A stretch of DNA of 64,000 bases, taken from Enterovibrio sp051650965. Its GTDB lineage: Bacteria > Pseudomonadota > Gammaproteobacteria > Enterobacterales > Vibrionaceae. Where the stretch lies: assembly GCA_051650965.1 (NCBI GenBank), contig JBOFRL010000030.1, positions 1 through 64,000 on the forward strand, read 5' to 3'. A program made the translations under genes and the position numbers. The first letter of the stretch is position 1. Each line of letters starts with the position of its first letter. A model generated the notes under the pieces. It was not told where the DNA came from and did no database searches. It was given only the letters and a program-made list of their open reading frames with translations. Below, piece by piece: positions 26,446 to 36,100 of the stretch.

Positions 26446-26694
26446 GTATCTTTTAGCTGTCGCTTCAAGATGTGCACATTTTACTTAAAACAGCGCACAT
26501 GTCACTAGTTTTTTTGCGGCGCTTGTATCGTTTGCTTTTTTTTTCAACAATTTGTTGGTTTTGCAAACACTTTGAGTAAAAAATCATGCAATTTCTAGCA
26601 AAAACAGTGACAAAAGGCCTTGTTGAGCGCGATAAAACTTGCGTTGCAAAGACGTTTTAGCTTAGCGATTCAAAAACAAGGCTTAAAAAAACGT

Positions 26695-26723
26695 ATAAAA
26701 AAGAAGCTGGCAACGCCAGCTTC
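26695..26723 (-). terminator. fabV terminator
   Basis: Perfect nine-pair stem GAAGCTGGC / GCCAGCTTC with a three-base loop, followed on the - strand by a run of six T. It lies 12 bases after the fabV stop. Confidence 0.93.
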
Positions 26724-26734
26724 AAAATTTTTCA

Positions 26735-27928
26735 TTAAATCGCTGCGACATCAAACTCAACGTTTGGATCGACTTCAGCGTTGTAATCAACGCCAGCAAC
26801 GCCAAAACCGAACAGTTTCAAAAATTCAGCTTTGTAAGCGTCGTAGTCAGTCAGCTCGCGCAAGTTTTGCGTCGTCACTTGTGGCCACAGCTGCATGCAG
26901 TGCTGCTGAATATCGTCGCGCAGCTCCCAGTCGTCAAGGCGCAAGCGGTTTTCATCGTCAAGCTCCATCGCGCCGTTGTACATCTTTTGGCTAAACATGC
27001 GATAGATCTGCTCGATGCAGCCTTCGTGCAGGCCTTGCTCGCGCATCTTCTTGTAAACCATCGCGATATAAAGCGGCATTACTGGGATCGCCGAAGACGC
27101 TTGTGTTACCACACTTTTTAGCACAGCTACGTTCGCGGTACCGTTAAGCGAACCCAGCTTGTCGCTCAGCGCATGCGCCGCGCGATCAAGATCCATTTTG
27201 GCTTTGCCAAGCGCGCCGTCCCAATAAATTGGCCAAGTCAGCTGCGTGCCGATATAGCTATAAGCGACTGTTTTACAACCCGTTGCAAGCACACCCGCAC
27301 TCATTAACGCATCAAGCCACAGCTGCCAATCTTCGCCGCCCATCACAGTGATGGTGTCTTGGATCTCTTGCTCGCTCGCAGGCTCAACGCTTGCTTGGAT
27401 GATTTCATCTTTATTAGTATCAACCGCGGTTGCCGTGTAAGTCTGGCCGATTGGCTTAAGCGACGAGCGCACCACCTGCCCTGTGGATGGCAATTTACGC
27501 ACCGGCGTGGCCAGCGAATAGACCACTAAGTCCACCTGACCGAGATCTTCTTTGATCAGCGCAATCGCTTTTTGCTTCGCTTCATCGCTAAACGCATCAC
27601 CATTCAGGCTTTTTGCGTACAAGCCTTGCGCTTTGGCTAGCTTGTCAAACGCCGCCGAATTGTACCAACCGGCAGTACCGGGCTTGGTCGCCGTTCCCGC
27701 TTTTTCGTAAAAGACGCCAATTGTCGCCGCATCGCCAGCGAAAGCGGCAGTAATGCGCGACGCCAAACCGTAACCGCTTGAAGCGCCAATCACTAACACG
27801 CGCTTTGGCGCATTCGCCAATTTTCCTTGCGCTTGCACATAAGAAATTTGCTCTTTGACATTCGCCTCACAGCCCACAGGATGTGTCGTTGTGCAGATAA
27901 ATCCGCGAATTTTGGGAGTAATGATCAT
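26735..27928 (-). CDS. fabV: Enoyl-ACP reductase FabV
   Basis: NADH-dependent reductase for the last step of fatty-acid elongation, the triclosan-tolerant type known from Vibrio cholerae and Pseudomonas. 397 residues (about 400 in the family). It starts MIITPKIRGFICTT, has the nucleotide-binding VLVIGASSGYGLASRI near 45 and the catalytic Tyr-X8-Lys as YWDGALGKAK near 235, with TVAYSYIGTQLTWPIYW before it. The ATG has a GAAGG Shine-Dalgarno. Single gene with its own terminator, divergent from the DUF302 gene. Confidence 0.97.
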   Translation of the reverse strand: MIITPKIRGFICTTTHPVGCEANVKEQISYVQAQGKLANAPKRVLVIGASSGYGLASRITAAFAGDAATIGVFYEKAGTATKPGTAGWYNSAAFDKLAKAQGLYAKSLNGDAFSDEAKQKAIALIKEDLGQVDLVVYSLATPVRKLPSTGQVVRSSLKPIGQTYTATAVDTNKDEIIQASVEPASEQEIQDTITVMGGEDWQLWLDALMSAGVLATGCKTVAYSYIGTQLTWPIYWDGALGKAKMDLDRAAHALSDKLGSLNGTANVAVLKSVVTQASSAIPVMPLYIAMVYKKMREQGLHEGCIEQIYRMFSQKMYNGAMELDDENRLRLDDWELRDDIQQHCMQLWPQVTTQNLRELTDYDAYKAEFLKLFGFGVAGVDYNAEVDPNVEFDVAAI

Positions 27929-28224
27929 ATTTCACCTTCCGTTAAAAAACTTCGCTAGGATAGTGAGTTAAATACGATTTGGCACGGTTTTTTTGTCGAA
28001 TTTGGAAAGCTGCCAGCGCTGTTTTTTTCCTTTCTTGAGCAAAAAAGAAAGCTAACGCCTCGCAGCAACTTTATTGAATAGACACCCAATGCAAAGAGCG
28101 TGATTTCATTTATTTATCACAACAAAAGCCGCCCATTATCGTACAATCGCAGCTATCTTGACGCTGATCGCGCACAAAAAGCCGCGCGCTCAGCAGCAAT
28201 GCGAGCAGCAACGGGGTGAAAAAA

Positions 28225-28695
28225 ATGAGAAGTGCGACTTATTTATTGGCGGCCATGATCACGCTCTACAGCCAATTTTCCATGGCTTCAAGCGGGATGG
28301 TGCAGCTGAAAAGCCAGTATGATATCGAGCTGACGGCCAAGCGCTTTATGGCTATCGCGCAGCGCAACCAGATCAGCATTATTACTCGCATCGCGCACCA
28401 CAATAACGCCAGCACCGCCGGCAAAACGCTGCGCCCAACTTACACCATTTTGTTTAACAGCCCCAATATCGACAGCGCCTTGCTGCAATGCAGCCAGCTT
28501 GCGGCGCTCGATCTGCCGCAAAAAGTGTTGATCTGGGAAGATGGTCGGGGAAATATTTGGTTTAATTACAACAGTTACAGCTACTTAGAAAAACGCCACG
28601 AGCTGCAACGTTGTAATTTTCCGATCAAAAAATTTGCAAACAGCATGCAGCAGATGGCACTTGAAGCGACGCAAAAAATCAAGGTGCGGCGCTAA
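28225..28695 (+). CDS. Exported DUF302-family protein
   Basis: 156 residues with an N-terminal signal peptide cut near SMASS. The body matches the DUF302 pattern: repeated alternation around SQYDIELTAKRFMAIAQRN, PTYTILFNSP, LDLPQKVLIWED and IWFNYNSYSYL. The molecular role of DUF302 is unknown. The ATG at 28225 has GGGG six bases upstream; a GTG at 28216 overlaps that site. It stands alone, divergent from fabV with about 300 bases between. Confidence 0.8.
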   Translation: MRSATYLLAAMITLYSQFSMASSGMVQLKSQYDIELTAKRFMAIAQRNQISIITRIAHHNNASTAGKTLRPTYTILFNSPNIDSALLQCSQLAALDLPQKVLIWEDGRGNIWFNYNSYSYLEKRHELQRCNFPIKKFANSMQQMALEATQKIKVRR

Positions 28696-28766
28696 AAATC
28701 TACAAGCCCGCGTACCTTGGTTTAAAACAATCATTGCAACAAAAAGTTAAAACTCAAAGTCAAAAG

Positions 28767-29204
28767 CTAAGCGCCTGTACTGATCTTTTTGTCCAGCACC
28801 GCCAGCGTCAGGCGGCTGATGCAGATCAGCTCCTGCTCATCGTTGCGCAGCTCAATATGCCAAACGTGTGTTGCGCGCCCAAGATGTAGCGGCGTCGCTT
28901 TAGCCGTCAAAAGGCCGCTCTGCATCGCTTTTAAATGGTTGGCATTCACCTCAAGCCCAACGCAATATTGCGAATTGGCCACCGCAAGATTGCCTGCCAT
29001 TGAGCCGACCGATTCGGCCAGCGCGACGCTCGCGCCGCCATGCAAAAAGCCAAACGGCTGGTGCGTGCGATTATCCACCGGCATCGTAGCGGTTAAGCTG
29101 TCGCGGCCAATATCGGTAAATGTGATCCCAAGATGCGCTACCAGCGTGGTGGCATTAAAACCATTAATAGTATCCAGCGTTAATTTTTTTTTCCAAATGC
29201 TCAT
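28767..29204 (-). CDS. menI: Hotdog thioesterase, MenI/YdiI type
   Basis: Hydrolyses 1,4-dihydroxy-2-naphthoyl-CoA in menaquinone synthesis in E. coli (YdiI), with broad acyl-CoA activity. 145 residues. The active-site segment QPFGFLHGGASVALAESVGS near 50 carries the catalytic His-Gly-Gly and Glu, and the N-terminus SIWKKKLTL and MPVDNRTHQPFG closely follow YdiI. It starts 10 bases after the aminotransferase gene, so they form an operon. The related EntH is less similar. Confidence 0.88.
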   Translation of the reverse strand: MSIWKKKLTLDTINGFNATTLVAHLGITFTDIGRDSLTATMPVDNRTHQPFGFLHGGASVALAESVGSMAGNLAVANSQYCVGLEVNANHLKAMQSGLLTAKATPLHLGRATHVWHIELRNDEQELICISRLTLAVLDKKISTGA

Positions 29205-29214
29205 CTATTTCACA

Positions 29215-30414
29215 TTAATTTGTCGTAACGGCAATAAGGGCATCGGCGACGCGCTCAAGATCGCGCTCGGCCAAGCCTGCAATATTGATACGGCTGTCTT
29301 CCACCATATAAATTGCAAACTCTTCGCGAAGCCTTGCGACTTGCTGCGGCGAAAGCCCAAGCATCGAAAACATCCCTTTATGCTGCGTTAAAAACGCAAA
29401 ACGGTGATCTTGCGTGCGAGCGTGCAAGGCCGCGGCAAGCTGCTCTCGTAGCGTGATGATGCGCGCTTGCATCGCCGCCAGCTCATCTTGCCACAGCGTT
29501 TCTAGCGCCGGATCGTTTAATATTGTCGCCACAATCGCCGCACCATGATCAGGCGGCATACTGTAATTGAGGCGCGCGAGCTGCAACAGTGTATTTTTTG
29601 CCTGCAGCGCTTGCTCAGCGTCGCGGCCAATCAAAATCGCAGCGCCAGTGCGCTCGCGGTAAAGTCCAAAATTTTTCGAACACGAACAAGCAATTAACAG
29701 CTGCTCGCAGTGACTTGCCAAGATAGCGATACTTTGACGATCCATCGCCAAACTGTCGCCAAGTCCTTGATAAGCAATATCAATAAAAGGAATAAAGCCG
29801 CGCGATTTCGCCAGCTGCGCGATTTTTTGCCACTGCTGCAATGATAAATCAACGCCAGTCGGATTGTGGCAACAGGCGTGCAGCAAAACAATATCACCCG
29901 CCTCAACCGTTGCTAGCGTTTCAAACAGCGCATTTTCATCAAGTTGCTTGGTATTCGGCGCAAAATAGGAATAAAAACAAGTTTCTATCCCTGCAGCCTG
30001 CATCACTGGTTGATGATTAATATAACTTGGATCTGGCAGCCAAACACGCGCCGCTTTGCGCTTATTTTTATGCGCCAGCGCAATCAGCTCCGCCAGCAGA
30101 CGCAGCGCGCCGCTGCCGCCAGTCGTTTGCACCGCTTGTGCGCGCGACAACGCCTCGCTTTCGCCAAGTACCAATTTTAGCATGGCGCGGTTAAACGCTT
30201 CATTCCCCGCAAGACCAACATAACTTTTTGTTTTTTGAGAAGAAAAAATCCGCTCTTGTGCACAAGTCACCGCTTGCATGACCGGCGTATTCCCTTCGCT
30301 ATTTTTGTAAATGCCGATCCCTAAATCAATCTTTTTTGCGCGCGGATCAGCGTGAAACTGCGTCATCAGCGATAAAATGGGATCATGCGCCGCCTTTGCT
30401 AAATATTCAAACAT
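29215..30414 (-). CDS. Aromatic/aspartate aminotransferase (AspC/TyrB family)
   Basis: PLP-dependent transaminase, 399 residues. The Schiff-base Lys lies in SCSKNFGLYRER near 258, the substrate-carboxylate Arg in VEDSRINIAGL near 385, and LHACCHNPTGVDL near 190 is the cofactor-binding segment. Sequence alone does not separate aspartate (AspC) from aromatic (TyrB) preference, so no symbol is given. The ATG has AAGGTGA six bases upstream. It leads a two-gene operon with menI. The Cys-rich stretch CCHNPTG is also found in AspC. Confidence 0.93.
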   Translation of the reverse strand: MFEYLAKAAHDPILSLMTQFHADPRAKKIDLGIGIYKNSEGNTPVMQAVTCAQERIFSSQKTKSYVGLAGNEAFNRAMLKLVLGESEALSRAQAVQTTGGSGALRLLAELIALAHKNKRKAARVWLPDPSYINHQPVMQAAGIETCFYSYFAPNTKQLDENALFETLATVEAGDIVLLHACCHNPTGVDLSLQQWQKIAQLAKSRGFIPFIDIAYQGLGDSLAMDRQSIAILASHCEQLLIACSCSKNFGLYRERTGAAILIGRDAEQALQAKNTLLQLARLNYSMPPDHGAAIVATILNDPALETLWQDELAAMQARIITLREQLAAALHARTQDHRFAFLTQHKGMFSMLGLSPQQVARLREEFAIYMVEDSRINIAGLAERDLERVADALIAVTTN

Positions 30415-30817
30415 ATCATCACCTTAAACCTATTCCCTGTGTGGTGTATTCCTTTTTGCTGCAATTTAAAATCACTGCTAAATTCGCATCTTTCGACGAA
30501 ATTGCTTGCGCATTGATGAAAATCCTATGCCTCTTTCTACTCTAAAGGAAACATAAAACGATGTCGATGCAACATGGATTCAAACTTTTCTCATTCGCGC
30601 GGCTAAATCTTATTTTTTATTCATATAGCGCGAAATCTTATATTTCATACAACAAATAGTTAGCCCATGATCCACGCTGGAACTGCAGTAAAAGCGCATA
30701 AAAAGTGATGTTCTATCAATATGATGCACTATATTGAAACAGGTTTATCGCAACACGTTGTACTCTTTGTTACGTAATGATCATTCACAGGCCCAGGCTA
30801 TGACAAGGAATTCATAC
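30415..30817. other. Gene-less upstream region of aminotransferase and LON-domain gene
   Basis: About 400 AT-rich bases between divergent genes; must contain both promoters. An open frame runs into it from the LON-domain gene but lacks family similarity. No repeat or hairpin stands out. Confidence 0.4.
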
Positions 30818-31381
30818 ATGCAGGTCACGCTACCGATCCTTTTCAATAATCGTCACATTTTGCCAACAGGCCGCTTGCCGATCACGATTTTGCCCGGCGT
30901 AGAAATGGACACGCTCACCTATGCGCTGAGCAACGAGCTGCCGCTTGGCCTTTGCATGCGCGATGTGAAATCAAGAGCGCGCATTGGCACCATTGTTGAG
31001 ATAGAAGATTTTTACACGGCAGAGCACGACGGGCTACTGACAATCCAAGTCTCTGGAAAAGAACGCTTTTCTATCCAGTCTTATCAAGAAAATGAGCAAA
31101 GGGTTTTGATCACTCAGGCGCAAATTTTACCGTCGTGGCCGGATCAAGCGTTGCAGTATGATGACGAGCCGCTTGCTGAGCGTTTGCGCGTGATGTTTGA
31201 GCGCTATCCGGAGCTCAGTGCGCTGCATCATCGCACCCACTTTGACAGCCTGACTTGGCTGTGTCAGCGCTGGCTTGAGCTGTTGCCCTTGCCTACCAGT
31301 GAAAAACAGCTGTTGATGTCGTCAAATTCGTGTATTGAAACCGCGCATTACTTACTGAGTTTGATGAAAGAGTCGCACTAG
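30818..31381 (+). CDS. Stand-alone LON substrate-binding domain protein
   Basis: 187 residues matching the N-terminal (LON-SB/PUA-like) domain of Lon protease without ATPase or protease parts. LPILFNNRHILPTGRLPITIL at the start, IGTIVEIEDF and GLLTIQVSGKERF in the middle, and a helical C-terminus. Such proteins are common in proteobacteria with unproven roles. The ATG at 30818 has AAGGAA seven bases upstream; earlier in-frame starts at 30800 and 30734 lack one. YvcK-family gene follows on the same strand. Confidence 0.85.
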   Translation: MQVTLPILFNNRHILPTGRLPITILPGVEMDTLTYALSNELPLGLCMRDVKSRARIGTIVEIEDFYTAEHDGLLTIQVSGKERFSIQSYQENEQRVLITQAQILPSWPDQALQYDDEPLAERLRVMFERYPELSALHHRTHFDSLTWLCQRWLELLPLPTSEKQLLMSSNSCIETAHYLLSLMKESH

Positions 31382-31539
31382 CTGCGCGCGAGTCGACAAA
31401 AATCACTTTTTCCCACGCCCATTTTGCGTTATCGCGCTGATAACGCATGCTGTTTTCTTCAAACGTTACCTCTATCCACATTCAGCTGCAACTATTTCGC
31501 TAAAATGGGCTCAAATGCAAATTACTCTTTATTTTTGTT

Positions 31540-32421
31540 ATGGATCATCAATCTAATATTGTCGCTATCGGCGGCGGACATGGACTTGGGCGCGTGCTTT
31601 CAGCGCTTAGCCATCACAATGAACACCTTACCGGCATCGTCACGACAACCGATAACGGCGGCTCGACGGGGCGGATCCGTGCCTGTCAAGGCGGCATTGC
31701 GTGGGGCGATATGCGCAACTGTATTAATCAGCTCATCGCGACGCCATCTATCGGCTCGCAGCTGTTTGAATACCGTTTTAAAGGCAGCGGCGAATTAAAC
31801 GGGCACAACCTTGGCAATATCATTTTAACCGCGCTCGATAACCTCTCGGTGCGGCCGCTCGACGCCATCGATCTCATCCGGCGTATTCTTAACGTCACAA
31901 CGCACATTTTGCCGATGTCAGAGCTGCCGGCCGATCTTATCGCGACCACCCGCGATGGCACGCTCATTACCGGTGAAACCTGCATCGACAAGCTTCCTGG
32001 GCCGCCGGCAAAGCTGATGATAACACCAACGGTGCCAGCCACTCTTGAAGCCATCGCAGCGCTTAAACAAGCGGATCTGATCTTGCTAGGTCCTGGCAGC
32101 TTTTTTACTAGCATCATGCCGCCGCTGCTGCTTGCTGAGATCAGTGACGCAATCCAGCACAGCCGCGCGAAACTTGTTTTTATCGCGAACGTCAAAAAAG
32201 AGCTGGGCGCGGCGGGTGAAATGTCGCTCGAAATGATGCTTGCTTGGTGTGAAAATGCGCTTAATGGCCGCAAAATTGATGTGGTGCTGCTAGAGCAGCG
32301 CGACCCGACGCTTCCTGCGCGCTATCTGCAGCATGTGACGGCGCTGGCATCAAGCCGCAATCCGACTTTGCATGACAGGAAAAAATTGGCTCACGCCATT
32401 GAGCAGCTGCTCGTCAGCTGA
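31540..32421 (+). CDS. YvcK/YbhK-family protein
   Basis: CofD-like fold, the family of B. subtilis YvcK (GlmR), needed for growth on gluconeogenic carbon sources and cell-wall balance; it binds UDP-sugars in firmicutes. 293 residues, like E. coli YbhK (302). N-terminal IVAIGGGHGLGRVLSAL, then TTTDNGGSTGRIR near 37, GDMRNCINQL near 55 and ADLILLGPGSFFTSIMPPL near 180. No Shine-Dalgarno is clear. Follows the LON-domain gene by 158 bases. Confidence 0.93.
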   Translation: MDHQSNIVAIGGGHGLGRVLSALSHHNEHLTGIVTTTDNGGSTGRIRACQGGIAWGDMRNCINQLIATPSIGSQLFEYRFKGSGELNGHNLGNIILTALDNLSVRPLDAIDLIRRILNVTTHILPMSELPADLIATTRDGTLITGETCIDKLPGPPAKLMITPTVPATLEAIAALKQADLILLGPGSFFTSIMPPLLLAEISDAIQHSRAKLVFIANVKKELGAAGEMSLEMMLAWCENALNGRKIDVVLLEQRDPTLPARYLQHVTALASSRNPTLHDRKKLAHAIEQLLVS

Positions 32422-32434
32422 TCTAAACAGACGG

Positions 32435-32802
32435 CTAAAAACGCGCTAAAAAATACTCTGAAATTGGTTTTGGCTTTGCCGTAAAAATTGAGTAGGTCAC
32501 TGGCTTCGGCTTTTCCTTATCCAGCGCCCTCTCTTCAACCCCATTCTGTACCTGTTTTTGGATTTATTTCTGCGCGGCCTTGAGGCTACTCAAATGGTAC
32601 CGCACTTTTGAGCCAAGGCGTTTGGCGACTTGCTCGCTGATTTTTTGGTACAACTTGCTGACATCCGCCGCCAAAAGCGCATCAAGGCAACGGCCAAGCA
32701 CATCATCATTGAGATCATCCGCGCAACACCAAGCTCTTTGCAGTGCGCAGCAACTAAGTCAAGGTGATCAAGGTTACGAATAGTGATAGCGGGAGTGGCC
32801 AT
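32435..32802 (-). pseudogene. Decayed DUF4277/IS1634-type transposase
   Basis: From the ATG at 32802 the first 30 residues match the DUF4277 N-terminus (AITIRNLDHLDLVAAHCKEL). The reading then shifts frame, and the next frame reads LNDDVLGRCLDALLAADVSK with LYQKISEQVAKRLG, a segment that normally lies about 60 residues further on. It jumps again after YHL to a C-terminal-like piece with an in-frame stop, ending at 32435. So there are at least two internal deletions, a frameshift and a stop. The TTGACG about 60 bases upstream may be the old promoter. Confidence 0.82.
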
Positions 32803-32890
32803 AAATATCTACCAGCAAAAAGCAGTAATAGATCAGAATGAGCGATCGCCGTCAAGTCTTTTTAAATCCAAAATCAGGTGCGGAATGACG

Positions 32891-32979
32891 GTTTAATTGC
32901 CATAATTTGCTCCACAACAAAATGAAGCCACAATATTCAAGCTGGTAATTTACCGATACTAGGTGTGGTTGGTTAGATG
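32891..32979 (-). repeat. Dispersed 89-bp repeat, copy 1
   Basis: About 83% identical by eye to 57232-57319. Read on the - strand it ends with GGAG, six bases, then ATG GCA ATT AAA, so it looks like the left end and start of a lost transposase gene. The match stops soon after that start in both copies. Confidence 0.75.
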
Positions 32980-33161
32980 CATACGTTTGATTTGATCAGC
33001 AACATCCCATTCAGGCATAAAAACCACACAAAAATCATCAAGATCGCAAAACAATGACCTAATTTGAGCATGAGCTCTCTGCGCTGCTCAGATTCTTTTT
33101 ATTAAAAGATCTGATCACGTAGAGAGCCATTAGTTCCATTTTTTATCCCAAATTCAAGTTA

Positions 33162-36100
33162 CTAAGACCCCGTTGCACCTTGGTTTTGCTGATTTTCTGC
33201 ATCTTTTGTTTGCTGCAATATTGTTGCAGCTGTGGCGGATAGCTGCCGCGCCTGCTCTGGAGCAAATGGATTCCAGAAACAGAAGGTAATATTCAGACCC
33301 CTAAACTCAGGCTCACTTGCGATATTAATACCTTCCCTGAAAGAAGACATGGTTTCATAGCCATAAATCCCACCTGAGATGACAGGGAGTGCTAAGTTTT
33401 GTACACCATGTTCAACAGCGAGTTCATATGTCCTGCGGTAAGCCGCGATTAAATCGAGTCGAGCTTGCGGGGGGATAGGTGCGTCAGGCAGCCGGCTCCC
33501 TCTTTCGTCTACCAGCAAATCGGTGTAATGAGTATTTGTCTGCAGATTAGGTCCTACGGTGTGAATAATATGGCTTACATTTTGTTCTCGATATCTTGCC
33601 CCTGGAGCGCTAGTTATCACCGCAGCGCCTGGTGGTAGGCCGCGGTTCTTACTTTGTGTTTGGCTGGCTTGAGGAAGCTTTGCGATAATATCGTCGCATT
33701 CTTTTACTAATGCCGGAGCTCCATCATTGTCACCAGCGCGTGTGAAAATAGCGGCACAAACGCCAGCTCCTCTTTGAAGTTCGCCGTTGGCTGCGTTGAC
33801 AATGCAGCCGTTTCGGAACGCTGTAACATCAGAGTAAGAAACAGTTATGTGATCAAAATTTCTTGCTGTTGTCGCAGTCCCAGGAGCTCTTACCCGAGGA
33901 GGAGGTGGCGGAGGTCCGCCAGCTCCCGCTGGGCCACCAGTTCCAGATGGATCACCGCCTTCGGCGCCTCTCGACGGTCCTGCCCCCTCAGATGGTGCTG
34001 TTGGTCCAGTTCCAGTTTCAATTGCTCCTGCTCCCGCAGTTCCCGTTGCAGAAGGCTGTGTTGTCCCAGTGGCATGACGAAATTGCGGAGTTTGGCTAAG
34101 CTCTGGCGGCCTTACTCTCTGCGGAGGCATTAGTGCAGAAGTACTGGTGAGGGGGATGCGGCCACCAGCAGAAGTTCGCGCTTGCTCTATTTGTTCTCGC
34201 CATCCAGTGATGCTTGCGTTGAGCCGTCTTTGCTCTAATGGCGGCTCTTCAGCGGTTGTTAATCCAAGAACGCCCTCAAGGAAATCAATATAATGCGTTG
34301 CAAGCCTATGGAGTCCCGTTTTAGTCAGGTGAGTAACGATACGGTTCATATTTATTCGGTATGAAGTATCTTGTTCATTAAGTAACGTCCTTCGCAGTCT
34401 ATGGTGTCGGAACTGATTACGAGCAACATCCAAGCCGCAGTGTATAAAGAATCTCTCTATCACACTTCTACAAACATTTTCGTATGCAGCGCTATTGGCT
34501 GGAGCTGTAAGGTGAGCCAATAACGGTTGATTAAGTACTAAATCATTTTCTACTACACGGCTTGGGCGCTCTAAGGGAAAAAGTGCCCCAATAAGCACGT
34601 CCTTTCTAGCGCTAAAACTCACAGAGTCATGTGGGGCAAGGATCAAATTGCGATACAGCTCGCCATTTAAAAATTGCGTATACCCATCTATACTTGCGGC
34701 CATCGTTTGAGGGGGCTGAAATTGCGGCGGAGTTACTAGCCTTAGTGGCGGCAGTGGCGTTGGCAATGCTGGCGGTATTTGGCATTCGTTAGCACTGATC
34801 CCTACGGCTCCACACCAAGCGTTTAAAGTGGGTTGTGGCGCGAAAACGTTTTCAGGATACCAGCCTAGCATCTCTTGCAGTAGTGCTCTTGCTTGGTCTT
34901 GCCGCCCTGTTGCGGATAAATGTGCAAGAATACGGTGAAATTGCATCTGATAAGCAGTGTCTTCGGCTAGCATAGTTCGTTGGAACTGCTCTCTATTAAT
35001 GACGTTTCTATTTTCAGTATCAATGCCACAGTGTTGTAGCCAGCGAACGATCACTGCATCTTGCGGATTACCACCCGCTTGTCCTATCTGAGCTTGGATG
35101 TAGACATTAAGACTGTGTGAAAGTGTCGGCGCGTCATGGTGTAAAGTGCTTGGTGTCGCTAGAGGGAAGATCGTAGAGAGCAACTCTGGTAAGAAACTTT
35201 CAAAAATAGCAGGCTCTTCAGTGGATAGTGCTTGAACATATACCTCGCTAGAATTTACAAAATTATGGTATGCCGCTATTTCCTCATCAACAATTGGTTG
35301 TGGCCCCTGTGGTGGCACTGGCTGGAGTGGTTGCACTGCTGGCTGAACATGAGTTCCGGATTGAGTTCGACCCAATAACGGCATACCGAACGCTAAACGT
35401 ACGCTGTCAGGAAAATCTGGGGCAGGAATATTATTCGGATCTAAAATCGCCGCTAATAATGGCTGAAGCTGGCGGTTATAAGGTTCAGCCTCTGGCCTTG
35501 AAAGCTGTGCTTGGACTTCTGAGACTAACGCTGGCGCTTGAGCTGGCGCTATTTGTGAAATACTGTGCAATATGTACTGAACAGCCCAAAGCTCTTGCTC
35601 TACCACGCCACTGTGCATCCACGATGCAGGGGGGAACTGCGCTGGAAGCTGGGCATCATTTCGATAGCCTATAGCTGATAAAGTACTTCGTGCAACTTGT
35701 ACGATGACATCACTTATTAGCGGGTAGGTTCGGAAAAGGGCATCAAGATCGGGTCCTGTGGGCGTTTTTGCCAGTGGAGTATTGGCTGGAAACATTGCCC
35801 AAACGTCTGTTAAGTCTAAATCAAAACGGTTTAACCTGCTGCTAGGGATAGCCATCCTTGCTCTGAGATCAGAAGCGCTATCTTGATGCTGGATTGGGGG
35901 TAAATATCGCGCAGCAGCATCACGCTGGCCATAAATATAATTGAAATAGAGGTTGCCTGTATTGCAAGATGGCCTATGGGGAAGCTCCTCTCCCACAGGG
36001 TGCTCTTCAAAAGAGAGAATTGAAAAAACAATATTTCGGGCGGGATCAAATGGAGGCGGCAACGGCATGGCTGTGCGCGTGTTTATTGCATTCACCGCTT

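Noticed and set aside
33774..34133. 119-residue frame opposite the macro-domain gene
   Set aside because: It is a shadow of the Pro/Gly-rich linker; its Arg/Ser/Cys-rich composition is an artefact of that low complexity.
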